This document shows positions 48,438-55,867 of a stretch of 64,000 nt of DNA, one piece after another (the stretch's first letter is position 1; every line of letters begins with the position of its first letter). The translations under genes and the position numbers were made by a program. Origin of the DNA: Microbispora bryophytorum (GTDB lineage: Bacteria > Actinomycetota > Actinomycetes > Streptosporangiales > Streptosporangiaceae). The notes under the pieces were generated by a model. It was not told the DNA's origin. It made no database searches and worked only from the letters and a program-made list of their open reading frames with translations. Location: positions 80,092 through 144,091 of the forward strand of contig NZ_VIRL01000002.1 in assembly GCF_006874465.1 (NCBI RefSeq). The letters are read 5' to 3'.

Positions 48438-49641
48438 AGCCGAGCAGCACCTCACGCATCCGGTGCATGGCGCAGGAGAAGGTGCCGGGCCGGCGGGCGA
48501 GGGCGACGCGGATGTAGCGCTCGCCCTTCGCGGGGTCGTTCCAGTAGAAGTACGTGCCGGGCAGCACGTAGACCTCGTCCTGCAGCAGCCGCTCCTGCAA
48601 CTCGCTCGCGGTGAGGTCCTCCGGCTTGATGCGGAACCACGCGACGCTCGTGTTCACCACGGGCTCGACGTACTCGAGGATGGTGCCCTGGACGGCCTTG
48701 ACGGCCATCGCCCGGTTGTCGGTGATCACGTCGCGTACCGAGGCGAAGTTGTCCTCGATCGAGTCCTCGACGTACTGGGTGAGGAAGTTGAGGACGAACG
48801 GCGAGACGTTCAGCAGGACGGCCGTCTGGATGTTGTAGACCTCCTCCTTGATGTCGTCGCTGACCGTGAGCATCGCGCACTTGGCGTCCTGCACCGGCCA
48901 GGTCTTGCCGGTGTCCTCCAGCGCCATGTAGGAGACGCCCGACTCCTCCAGCAGCTTGTAGATGTCGATGCGCCCGATCTTCTCGTCGCACAGCGCGAAC
49001 GAGGCGAAGCACAGGTCGAGCATCAGCAGCTTGCCGTGGTCCTTGCAGTAGCGGATGACCTCGCGGAACCCGTCCATCCCGTACTGCAGGAGGCTGAATC
49101 CGGTCGGGTTGTTCGGGTCGACCAGATAGAGCGCGTCTGTTTCCAGCGTGCTCAGGTTCGAGTAAATGCGCGCCGGATCGGCGAGCGACTCCTCAGGCAG
49201 TGCGGTGAGCTCGACCTTCATGTGCTTGAGCAGATCGACGAGATTGTCGAAGCACGGCTCGATGAGGCCGACCGACATGTTCCGCTGCATCAGGTACATG
49301 GCGGCGACCATTGTGGACACGCTGGCCGAATACGACAGCCAGGTTTTGCCGGCGGCGGCCGCGGTGGGCTGCTTGTGCAGGCGGAAGAAGGCGTCGATGA
49401 ATCGGCGCTCGAAATACGCCTGCTGGTTTTCCTCGGACTCGTACCACAGGTCGGGGAGACGGGCGACGATCTTGTCCTGGCCGGCCGACTGACGCTGGTG
49501 GGTGTGGGCGTCGGCGAGGTTCCATCGAGTTTTCAGGGCCTGGATCTCGTGCTGGGTGAGGTCGACGAACCCGGCCACATCCGGTGCCGTACCGGACGCG
49601 CTGAGGGGCGTCTCTTCGATTTCCGAACCGACATTGTTCAT
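48427..49641 (-). CDS. rohP: PLP-dependent arginine hydroxylase-like enzyme (RohP-like)
   Basis: The 404-residue fold-type I PLP protein has NNPTG (178-182), the pyridine-binding D209 in LMLDLCF and Schiff-base lysine K246 in LEDTGKTWP. It differs from ordinary aminotransferases and resembles the oxygen-using arginine oxidase/hydroxylase group (RohP, MppP, Ind4). RohP turns L-arginine and O2 into 4-hydroxy-2-ketoarginine. ATG at 49641 follows AAGGGA; a GTG five codons upstream is alternative. It heads the operon, with a promoter about 170 bases upstream. Confidence 0.83.
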   Translation of the reverse strand: MNNVGSEIEETPLSASGTAPDVAGFVDLTQHEIQALKTRWNLADAHTHQRQSAGQDKIVARLPDLWYESEENQQAYFERRFIDAFFRLHKQPTAAAAGKTWLSYSASVSTMVAAMYLMQRNMSVGLIEPCFDNLVDLLKHMKVELTALPEESLADPARIYSNLSTLETDALYLVDPNNPTGFSLLQYGMDGFREVIRYCKDHGKLLMLDLCFASFALCDEKIGRIDIYKLLEESGVSYMALEDTGKTWPVQDAKCAMLTVSDDIKEEVYNIQTAVLLNVSPFVLNFLTQYVEDSIEDNFASVRDVITDNRAMAVKAVQGTILEYVEPVVNTSVAWFRIKPEDLTASELQERLLQDEVYVLPGTYFYWNDPAKGERYIRVALARRPGTFSCAMHRMREVLLGYER

Positions 49642-49806
49642 GACAGATCCCTTCACTGGTGCGGAACATGGAGTAGCGCAAGAGTGGTGCGGGAAGACAT
49701 GCGTCAGAGGCGGCGGCTTCGCCGCGAGCTCCTTCTTACGGAGAAGCAGGGAGGGGATTCACTCCCGTGTTTTGCCCGTGCTGGGGTGCCGGGCGATTGC
49801 GTTAGA

Positions 49807-49874
49807 AAGGTACGTTCTCACTCACAGTGGAGTCAACGGTGAGACGGGAAATCAATCTTTCTGGATTTCCAGAA
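49807..49874 (-). promoter_or_regulatory. Promoter and palindromic operator of the roh-like operon
   Basis: On the minus strand TTGACT (49831-49836) and TACCTT (49807-49812) form -35 and -10 elements 18 bases apart. Upstream, TTCTGGA-TT-TCCAGAA (49859-49874) is a perfect palindrome, a candidate activator or repressor site. The resulting 5' leader is about 155 bases and includes the hairpin-forming GCGGCGAAGCCGC. Confidence 0.65.
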
Positions 49875-49962
49875 TTGCTTCGGTTCGGCGTCATCGGACG
49901 CTGACTGTGAGTAGTGGAAATTCGCGTTGAATATCTCGGTAATGAGGGTCGTCCATAAAGAA

Positions 49963-49994
49963 TCGGCGCGCGTCGACGTCCCGGCGCGCGCCGA
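49963..49994 (-). terminator. Terminator of the exporter/MBL/DsbA transcript
   Basis: TCGGCGCGCG (49963-49972) and CGCGCGCCGA (49985-49994) form a perfect 10-bp stem. On the minus strand it is followed by TTCTTTAT, a U-rich tract, so it should stop transcripts from the genes at 50186-52796 before rohP. Confidence 0.75.
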
Positions 49995-50044
49995 CGAAAA
50001 TACCGGTCGCGTGCTGCGCCGGCGGGCCGTCCGGGTCCGCCGGC

Positions 50045-50181
50045 GTTCTGTGTCCCCGTGAGAGGACCGTTCTGTGCGTCGGGAATAAGGCTGCTATGTG
50101 CCCCCGCGATGCTCTGTGCCCCAGTAGAGGGGTGTTCTGTGTTTTCGGATGAGGGGTGTTCTGTATCCCCGGGAGAGGGCT
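50045..50181. repeat. Degenerate 24-bp tandem repeats
   Basis: GTTCTGTG or close variants begin at 50045, 50069, 50093, 50111, 50134 and 50158, mostly 23-24 bp apart. Each is followed by CCCC and GAGAGG-like segments. The array lies just beyond the stop of the DsbA-like gene and before the terminator. It would code for RTPL-type 8-residue repeats in one minus frame, but nothing supports translation. Confidence 0.65.
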
Positions 50182-50185
50182 TCGG

Positions 50186-50872
50186 TCAGGCGGCCGCGCG
50201 CTTGAGGATGTCCTCGTACACGCTCGGATCGTCTGAGGAGACGACGGGCCAGCCGATGCCGTACGAACCCACCCAGCCGACCTCGATTCCGGGGTTGGGG
50301 TGGTCGGTGCCGTCCGGCAGGAACAGGTGCGGGCTGCAGTTCACCCGGTCGGTCGCCGAGATGGCGGCCTGTTCGGACAGCGTCCTGCGGGCCCGGCCGT
50401 CGTCGAGCGCGGCCGCCAAGGCGTCCACGTCCACCACGCCGGTGGACGCGGCGGCGTCCAGGATGACCTTGCGATGGCTGATGCACCGGGACTCGGCCCA
50501 GAATGCCTTCCGCAGCGCCAGGTCGAGCTGCTCCGACGCCGTGAATCCCTGCTCCTTGGCCGCCTGGACGGCCTCCAGCGCGGGCAGCGTGGTGGACGGG
50601 TAGAGCCAGTCCTTCGCCTGCCACAGCTGCCACCCCGCGTCGGGCTCCAGCGCGGCCATCCGGCCCACCTCGCTGTCGGTCCCCGGCCGGGGACTGGGCG
50701 CGTCGTTGAGGAGCTCCAGCGGGAAGGCGCGGTGGTCGAACCGGACCCGGTCGGTCAGGCCCAGCCGCTCCCGGGTCCTGTGGAGCCGGTGTACGGCTAT
50801 GTGCGCGAAGGAGCACCAGATATCCGAGAAGATAACGATGGTGCCGGGTTCCGGGGTCAGTGTCGTCGTCAT
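50186..50872 (-). CDS. DsbA-fold protein without CxxC, copy 2
   Basis: The 228-residue paralogue of the protein at 43781-44494 shares long blocks such as CSFAH, FDHR-FPLEL, LEAVQAAK-Q, ASEQLDL and ALDDGRARR. The active-site region reads IFSDIWCSFAHIAVHRLH, so again only one cysteine of the redox pair remains. VNCSPHLFLPDG near the C-terminus is also kept. It lies in the second transcript of the cluster, 32 bases after the metallo-hydrolase gene. Confidence 0.8.
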   Translation of the reverse strand: MTTTLTPEPGTIVIFSDIWCSFAHIAVHRLHRTRERLGLTDRVRFDHRAFPLELLNDAPSPRPGTDSEVGRMAALEPDAGWQLWQAKDWLYPSTTLPALEAVQAAKEQGFTASEQLDLALRKAFWAESRCISHRKVILDAAASTGVVDVDALAAALDDGRARRTLSEQAAISATDRVNCSPHLFLPDGTDHPNPGIEVGWVGSYGIGWPVVSSDDPSVYEDILKRAAA

Positions 50873-50904
50873 CGACGTTCTCCTTGTGTCGTGCCTCGTG
50901 TCGC

Positions 50905-51729
50905 TCAGGCCGCGCCGGCGCTGAGCGTCGCCCCCTCGTGCTTGGCGAGCACGGCCTCCACCAGCACGTCCTCATCCGGCAGCCACGGGGTCATGGAAGG
51001 CACCTCACGCAGCGTCTTCACGAGCGTCTCGGTGCCCTCCACGACGGTGGCGCCGTGCGAGCTGAGGATGTGCCGGGGGGCGAGCCGGAGCAGGTCGTCG
51101 AGCACGATGTCGAACTTGGCCGGGTCGGCCAGTGCGGTCCAGGGGGCGTTGGCCCTGGTGAACAGGGCCATCCCGGCGAGGTAGTCGCTCTCCGGGATGT
51201 CCTGGGCGTCCTCCGCCAGTGTCGGCAGGATCGCGCCGAAGCTGTCCGCGCTGAACAGCGAACGGGTGGCGTGATCGTAGAGGGCGAGAGTTGAGGGGGA
51301 GTCGTAGGCGGGCGGGCGCAGCAGGGAGACGATCCTGCCCCCGAGGTCGAGCGTGCGGCCGGGGTTGACCTGCAGGACGCGGTTCGGGGGCACGTCCCAC
51401 TCCTCGCCGAGCCGCGCGACGGCCAGGCCGTTCGTGATGACCTTGGCCTGCGGCGCCGCCATGAGGACTTCCTTGAGGTTGCCCGCGTGGTCCCTGTCGT
51501 CGTGCGTGAGCACGATCCAGCGCAGGTCGGCCGGGTCGACCAGGGACCACAGGGCCTGCTCGAAGTAGCCGCGGTCGATCGCCATGCCGGTGTCGACGAG
51601 GATCGGCTGCGGGCCGCGGATCAGGTAGGCGTTCACCGGCAGCAGGCCGGCGCCGTTGATCGGGAGGGACGACGGCAGCGTGGTGATGCCGGGTGTCGCC
51701 TCATATGAGTTGCGCAGATAGGAGGTCAT
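50905..51729 (-). CDS. Flavodiiron-type metallo-beta-lactamase-fold protein
   Basis: The 274-residue protein has the metal loop LTHDDRDHAGN. Its third position is Asp instead of the His of ordinary hydrolases, recalling the H-x-E-x-D-H of flavodiiron proteins. STLALYDHATRSLFSADSFG and LSSHG are also flavodiiron-like. The FMN-binding flavodoxin domain is missing, and one ligand histidine position reads Asp (YDSPST). It may reduce O2 or NO with an external donor, or be a hydrolase (inference). It lies between exporter and DsbA-like genes. Confidence 0.8.
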   Translation of the reverse strand: MTSYLRNSYEATPGITTLPSSLPINGAGLLPVNAYLIRGPQPILVDTGMAIDRGYFEQALWSLVDPADLRWIVLTHDDRDHAGNLKEVLMAAPQAKVITNGLAVARLGEEWDVPPNRVLQVNPGRTLDLGGRIVSLLRPPAYDSPSTLALYDHATRSLFSADSFGAILPTLAEDAQDIPESDYLAGMALFTRANAPWTALADPAKFDIVLDDLLRLAPRHILSSHGATVVEGTETLVKTLREVPSMTPWLPDEDVLVEAVLAKHEGATLSAGAA

Positions 51730-51773
51730 GGAGGGGGGTCCTTTCCGCGGTGAGCTGACTCAGGTGAGGTGAA

Positions 51774-52796
51774 TCAGGTGAGCTGGACCAGCACCGAGCC
51801 GACGATGAGCAGGGCGAGACCGGACAGGCGCGGCGCGTTGAGCGGGCGGCGGGGCAGTCGCAGGAAGCCGTAGTTGTCGATCACCGCCGAGGCGACCTGC
51901 TGGCCGGTCACGGTCAGCGCCACGGTGGTGGCGGCGCCGATCGTCGGGATGAGCGTGAAGGTCGCGGTGACATACGCCGCGGCGCAGGCGCCGCCGAGCC
52001 AGCCCCACCAGGGCATCGTGCGCAGCCCGCCGAGCTGCGGCCGGGGGGTGCGGCGCGTCGCCAGCAGGACGAGCAGCACCACGGCGATGGTGATCGTGGC
52101 CACGATGAAGCTGATCATCGCGGTGGTCACCGGCTCGTGGATGTCCTTGCGCAGCTCGGCGTTGACCGCTCCCTGCACCGGCAGGACCGCACCGGCCACG
52201 ATGCCCAGCAGGATCCAGCCGCTCTGGCCGAGGCTCCCGCTGCTGCGTACGGCCGTAGGCGCCGCGGCGGTGACGGTGGCCGTCCCCCCACGGGCGGCCG
52301 TGCCGGCCGCGCCGCCGGGCGCCGGTCCAGCCGCGGGCGGCGACTGGGCCGGGCGCTGTCCCCGGATGATGACCGTGATGCCGGCGAGGACCGCGAGCGC
52401 GCCGAGCGCGATGCCGACGCTGAGCGGCTTGCGCGTGATGCCGAACAGGCCGAACAGGTCGAGCCCCAGCGACGCGAACATCTGGCCGGTCACGAACAGG
52501 CCCGCCGCGGCCAGCGCGCCGAGGCGGGGGAAGAGCAGGATCCCGCTGGTGATGTAGAGCGGGCTGGCCAGACCCCCGAGCAGGTGCCAGAAGGGTACGC
52601 CGGGAATGAAGCGGACCGCGCCGATCGCGCCGACGGCGACCGCGAGGAGGGCCAGCAGGGCCGTCGCCACGCCCAACTGCAGGGTCGAGGCGCCGTACGG
52701 CGTCCCCACGGCCTTGTTGAGCTGGAGATTCACCGAGGCTTGCACTGCTAGTAAGCAGCCGACCAGCAGCGCCGAGGCGAGGAACAGGGCATGCAT
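51774..52796 (-). CDS. Fused DMT-type exporter (DUF606/YdcZ repeat)
   Basis: The 340-residue membrane protein contains two homologous halves. Each opens with a similar helix and an N-L or N-E motif (LLAVQASVNLQLNKAVGTPYG and VLPVQGAVNAELRKDIHEPV). They are joined by an Ala/Pro/Gly-rich linker of about 50 residues. Ten membrane helices are likely. The halves match DUF606/YdcZ drug/metabolite transporters, usually encoded as one five-helix unit. It heads the second transcript of the cluster, controlled by the divergent TetR, and is a good candidate for product export. Confidence 0.82.
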   Translation of the reverse strand: MHALFLASALLVGCLLAVQASVNLQLNKAVGTPYGASTLQLGVATALLALLAVAVGAIGAVRFIPGVPFWHLLGGLASPLYITSGILLFPRLGALAAAGLFVTGQMFASLGLDLFGLFGITRKPLSVGIALGALAVLAGITVIIRGQRPAQSPPAAGPAPGGAAGTAARGGTATVTAAAPTAVRSSGSLGQSGWILLGIVAGAVLPVQGAVNAELRKDIHEPVTTAMISFIVATITIAVVLLVLLATRRTPRPQLGGLRTMPWWGWLGGACAAAYVTATFTLIPTIGAATTVALTVTGQQVASAVIDNYGFLRLPRRPLNAPRLSGLALLIVGSVLVQLT

Positions 52797-52845
52797 CGCG
52801 ATCCCTCTTCTAGAGAACCGGATTTCGAGAAGCCGGATCAGAACC

Positions 52846-52891
52846 GGACATGGTGTCCGGATGAGCGTAAGACAAAGTGGACGCGATGTCC
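52846..52891. promoter_or_regulatory. Two phased operators GGAC-N5-GTCC
   Basis: GGACATGGTGTCC (52846-52858, inside the longer palindrome CCGGACATGGTGTCCGG) and GGACGCGATGTCC (52879-52891) are 33 bp apart centre to centre, three helical turns. They lie between the divergent exporter and TetR genes and probably bind that TetR. Confidence 0.75.
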
Positions 52892-52923
52892 ACATAGTTC
52901 TGGCAGGGGGCTACCATGGCCTC

Positions 52924-53610
52924 ATGGCCAACGGGTTGATGGATCCCGGCGGGAATCGGAGGAACGGCCGCGTTCCGTCGGAGGGGACCATCCCGGCCGG
53001 CGCCGGCCGGGAACTGCCCGTGCTCGACCTCGAACCGGGTCCCCCGGCGCCGGTACGGGAACGGGCCGACGCCGCGCGCAACCGCATGCGCGTGCTGAAG
53101 GCGGCCGAACAGCTCTTCGCGACGAGGGACGCGCGGCACGTCACGATGGACGAGATCGCCAAGGCGGCGGGGGTGGGACGGGCCACGCTCTACCGGCGCT
53201 ATCCGGACCCCGCGTCGATCGCGACGGCTCTCCTCGACGAGCACGAGCGGCAGGTGCAGGGACACATCCTGAACGGCCCGCCGCCGCTCGGCCCGGGGGC
53301 CTGCCCGGCCGACCGGCTGGCCGCGTTCTATGTCGCCATGATCGACCTACTGGAGCGTCACCTGCACCTCGTGCTAGGAGCCGAGATCGGGAGCGCGCGG
53401 TTCGGCACCGGCGCCTACCGCTTCTGGCGCGCGCACGTGCGGATGCTGATGACCGAGGCGCGGGTGCCGGACCCGGAGGGGATGGCGGACGCCGCGCTGG
53501 CGCCGCTCGCGCCCGAGGTCTACCAGTTCCAGCGGCACACCTTGGGCCTGTCGCAGGCCCGCATCACCGAGGCGCTGGTGTGGAGCGCTCGGCGACTCGC
53601 GGGAGGCTGA
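52924..53610 (+). CDS. TetR-family regulator of the exporter
   Basis: The 228-residue protein has a roughly 45-residue disordered N-terminal extension rich in Gly and Pro. The helix-turn-helix VTMDEIAKAAGVGRATLYRRYPDPASIATALL follows, and then a ligand domain. The ATG is weakly preceded by GGGGG. It diverges from the exporter, with two operators between, and likely senses the cluster product or an intermediate. Its last 47 bases overlap the convergent TetR gene. Confidence 0.85.
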   Translation: MANGLMDPGGNRRNGRVPSEGTIPAGAGRELPVLDLEPGPPAPVRERADAARNRMRVLKAAEQLFATRDARHVTMDEIAKAAGVGRATLYRRYPDPASIATALLDEHERQVQGHILNGPPPLGPGACPADRLAAFYVAMIDLLERHLHLVLGAEIGSARFGTGAYRFWRAHVRMLMTEARVPDPEGMADAALAPLAPEVYQFQRHTLGLSQARITEALVWSARRLAGG

Positions 53611-54256
53611 GCGTTCCCGGCTCGGGCCGCGGGCAATAGCCGCCGACCCCGCGCTCCAGGAGGTCGAAGGCGCGCTCGGCGTGCTCCCTGACGTCCGCCC
53701 TGATCAGCGCCGCGTCCTCGCCTGCCGTCTGCCGCATGGCGAAGTGGCGGGTCAGCGTGCGGACGGCGGCGCAGATCTGCGCCGCCACCAGACGGGGGGT
53801 CAGGTCGTCGGGATCGGCGTCGGTCTCCTCGGCGAGCGTCCGGGCCAGCCGGTCCTCCCGGTTGACATCGAGCATGCGCACCCGTGACTGGAGCGCCAAG
53901 CTTTCCCGCACCCGCTGCGTGAACAGGTCCAGGCCCTCGCTCATCCCGTAACGCCAGTCGCCGGCGTCGAGGGCCTCGAAGAAGTCGCGCCGCACCGCCT
54001 CGACCGCCGTCTCGCCCGCGCGGCGCTCGCGCACGGCCCGGGCCAGCATGTCCTCGCTCTCCTCGCCGCGGTCGAGGAACAGGTCCTCCTTGGTGCGGAA
54101 GTAGTTGAACACCGTGTTGACCGACACGTCGGCGGCTCTGGCCACCTCGGCCACGGTGACGTTGTCGAACCCGCGTTGCAGGAACAGCCCCATCGCCACG
54201 TCGGCGATCCGCTGCCGGGTCTCCCGCTTCTTCCGCTCCCGCAGGCCCTCTGCCAC
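53564..54256 (-). CDS. TetR-family repressor of the ABC exporter
   Basis: The 230-residue regulator begins VAEGLRERKKRETRQRIADVAMGLFLQRGFDNVTVAEVARAADVSVNTVFNYFRTKEDLF, a standard TetR DNA-binding domain. The GTG has TACAAT six bases upstream, so the message is probably leaderless; an ATG 22 codons upstream would cover the promoter. It is divergent from the ABC exporter genes across a strong palindrome. Confidence 0.87.
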   Translation of the reverse strand: MAEGLRERKKRETRQRIADVAMGLFLQRGFDNVTVAEVARAADVSVNTVFNYFRTKEDLFLDRGEESEDMLARAVRERRAGETAVEAVRRDFFEALDAGDWRYGMSEGLDLFTQRVRESLALQSRVRMLDVNREDRLARTLAEETDADPDDLTPRLVAAQICAAVRTLTRHFAMRQTAGEDAALIRADVREHAERAFDLLERGVGGYCPRPEPGTLSLPRVAERSTPAPR

Positions 54257-54288
54257 GCCTCGATTGTAAGGGCGAGCACAAACTTTAA

Positions 54289-54310
54289 GTGACACCAAAT
54301 TTGGTGTTAC
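54289..54310. promoter_or_regulatory. TetR operator before the ABC exporter
   Basis: ACACCAAATTTGGTGT is a perfect 16-bp palindrome, and flanking bases extend it to 22 bp with one mismatch. It overlaps the -10-like TACTCT (54308-54313) of the exporter ATPase gene, so binding would block transcription. Confidence 0.82.
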
Positions 54311-54320
54311 TCTACCCGGC

Positions 54321-55064
54321 ATGATTCACGCCAGAGGGCTCACCAAGACCTTCGGCCCGGTCGAGGCCGTCCGGGGGATCGATCTCGACGTCTCCGCGGG
54401 GGAGATCGTCGGCTTCCTCGGACCGAACGGCGCGGGCAAGACCACCACGCTGCGCATGCTGACCACGCTGCTGCGCCCCACGTCCGGCACCGCCACGGTC
54501 GCCGGCGCCGACCTGTTCGCCGACCCCACGGCCGTACGCCGCCGCATCGGCTACGTCGCCCAGGGCGGGGCGTTCGCGCCGTTCTCTCCGGTGGGGGAGG
54601 AGCTCGTGCTTCAGGCCCGTCTGTACGGCCTGAACAGGGAGCAGGCCCGCGAACGGGTGACCACCCTGCTCGCCGAGCTGGACCTGCCCGAGGTCGAGGA
54701 GCGTACGACGGCCACGATGTCGGGCGGCCAGAAGCGCCGGCTGGACATCGCGATAGGCCTGCTCCACCGGCCCGAGCTGCTCTTCCTCGACGAGCCCACG
54801 ACCGGGCTCGACCCGCAGAGCCGCGCCAACCTGTGGGAGCACGTGCGGCGGCTGCGCGAGCGGGACGGCCTGACGGTCTTCCTCACGACCCACTACCTGG
54901 AGGAGGCCGACGCACTCTGCGACCGCGTCCTGATCATCGATCACGGCCGGATCGTCGCCGAGGGCACCCCGGACGAGCTGAAGTCCGAGCACGGCGCGCG
55001 CACGCTCGACGACGTCTTCCTCGCGGTCACCGGCCGCGAGTTGCGCGAGGCGGCCACCGCGTGA
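54321..55064 (+). CDS. ABC exporter ATPase (DrrA-like)
   Basis: The 247-residue ATPase of the daunorubicin-resistance type has Walker A GPNGAGKTTTLRML, signature MSGGQKRRLDIAIGL, Walker B LLFLDEPTTGLDPQ and the C-terminal TLDDVFLAVTGREL. It pairs with the permease whose GTG overlaps its stop. The ATG has TACTCT seven bases upstream and no ribosome site. The substrate is unknown. Confidence 0.93.
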   Translation: MIHARGLTKTFGPVEAVRGIDLDVSAGEIVGFLGPNGAGKTTTLRMLTTLLRPTSGTATVAGADLFADPTAVRRRIGYVAQGGAFAPFSPVGEELVLQARLYGLNREQARERVTTLLAELDLPEVEERTTATMSGGQKRRLDIAIGLLHRPELLFLDEPTTGLDPQSRANLWEHVRRLRERDGLTVFLTTHYLEEADALCDRVLIIDHGRIVAEGTPDELKSEHGARTLDDVFLAVTGRELREAATA

Positions 55065-55789
55065 CCGCCCTCGCCGCCCTGACGGGGCACTATCTGCGCG
55101 TCGCGTTCGGCAACAGGTTCAGCCTGGTCTTCAGCGCCCTGCAGCCGTTCCTCTACCTCGTGTTGTTCGGCCCGCTGTTCGACCGGAGCGGCGTGGGCTC
55201 GTGGGCCGTCCTCGTGCCCGGCCTGCTGGTGCAGCTCGGGCTGACGAGCGCGGGAATGTCGGGCTTCAGCATCGTCTTCGACCAGCGGTTCGGCGTGCTC
55301 GAACGGCTGCGGGTCACGCCGGTGAGCAGGGTGACGCTGCTGCTCGGCCGGGTGCTCAAGGACAGCGTCGTGCTGCTGGTCCAGGCGGTGGCCATCATCG
55401 TGGCCGCGTACGCGCTGGGCCTGCGGGCGCCGCTCGCGGGGGTGCTGACGGCGCTGCTGCTGACCACCGTGCTGTCGGTCGGCATGGCGTCGCTGTCGTA
55501 CACGGCGGCTCTCACGCTGCGACAGGAGCTGTTCGCGCCCGTGATGTCCACGCTGGTGGTCCCCCTGATGCTGCTGTCGGGCGCACTGCTGCCGATGTCG
55601 CTCGCCCCCGCCTGGCTCGACGTGGTGTCGCGGCTCACGCCGTTCCGCTACGCGGTCGAGGGGCTGCGCGCGCTTTTCGCCGGTTCCTACGCCTCGCCGG
55701 CCCTGTTGTGGGGGGTCATCGTGTCCCTGGCCTTCGCCGTCCTGGGCGTTACCCTGGGCACCAGGCGTTTCCAAAAGGAAAACGCCTGA
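55061..55789 (+). CDS. ABC-2 type permease (DrrB-like)
   Basis: The 242-residue permease has six membrane helices. It shows the family segment LVPGLLVQLGLTSAGMSGFSIVFDQRFGVLERLRVTPVSR, with an amphipathic coupling helix, and later MLLSGALLPM. It forms an exporter with the preceding ATPase and is translated from an overlapping GTG. Confidence 0.9.
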   Translation: MTALAALTGHYLRVAFGNRFSLVFSALQPFLYLVLFGPLFDRSGVGSWAVLVPGLLVQLGLTSAGMSGFSIVFDQRFGVLERLRVTPVSRVTLLLGRVLKDSVVLLVQAVAIIVAAYALGLRAPLAGVLTALLLTTVLSVGMASLSYTAALTLRQELFAPVMSTLVVPLMLLSGALLPMSLAPAWLDVVSRLTPFRYAVEGLRALFAGSYASPALLWGVIVSLAFAVLGVTLGTRRFQKENA

Positions 55790-55867
55790 TCAGGGGTAGG
55801 AAAAGGCATTCGAAGTTGATACCCGTTTGCGGGGGCCGCCGGACACGGGGACGGTCACAATGGGTGC

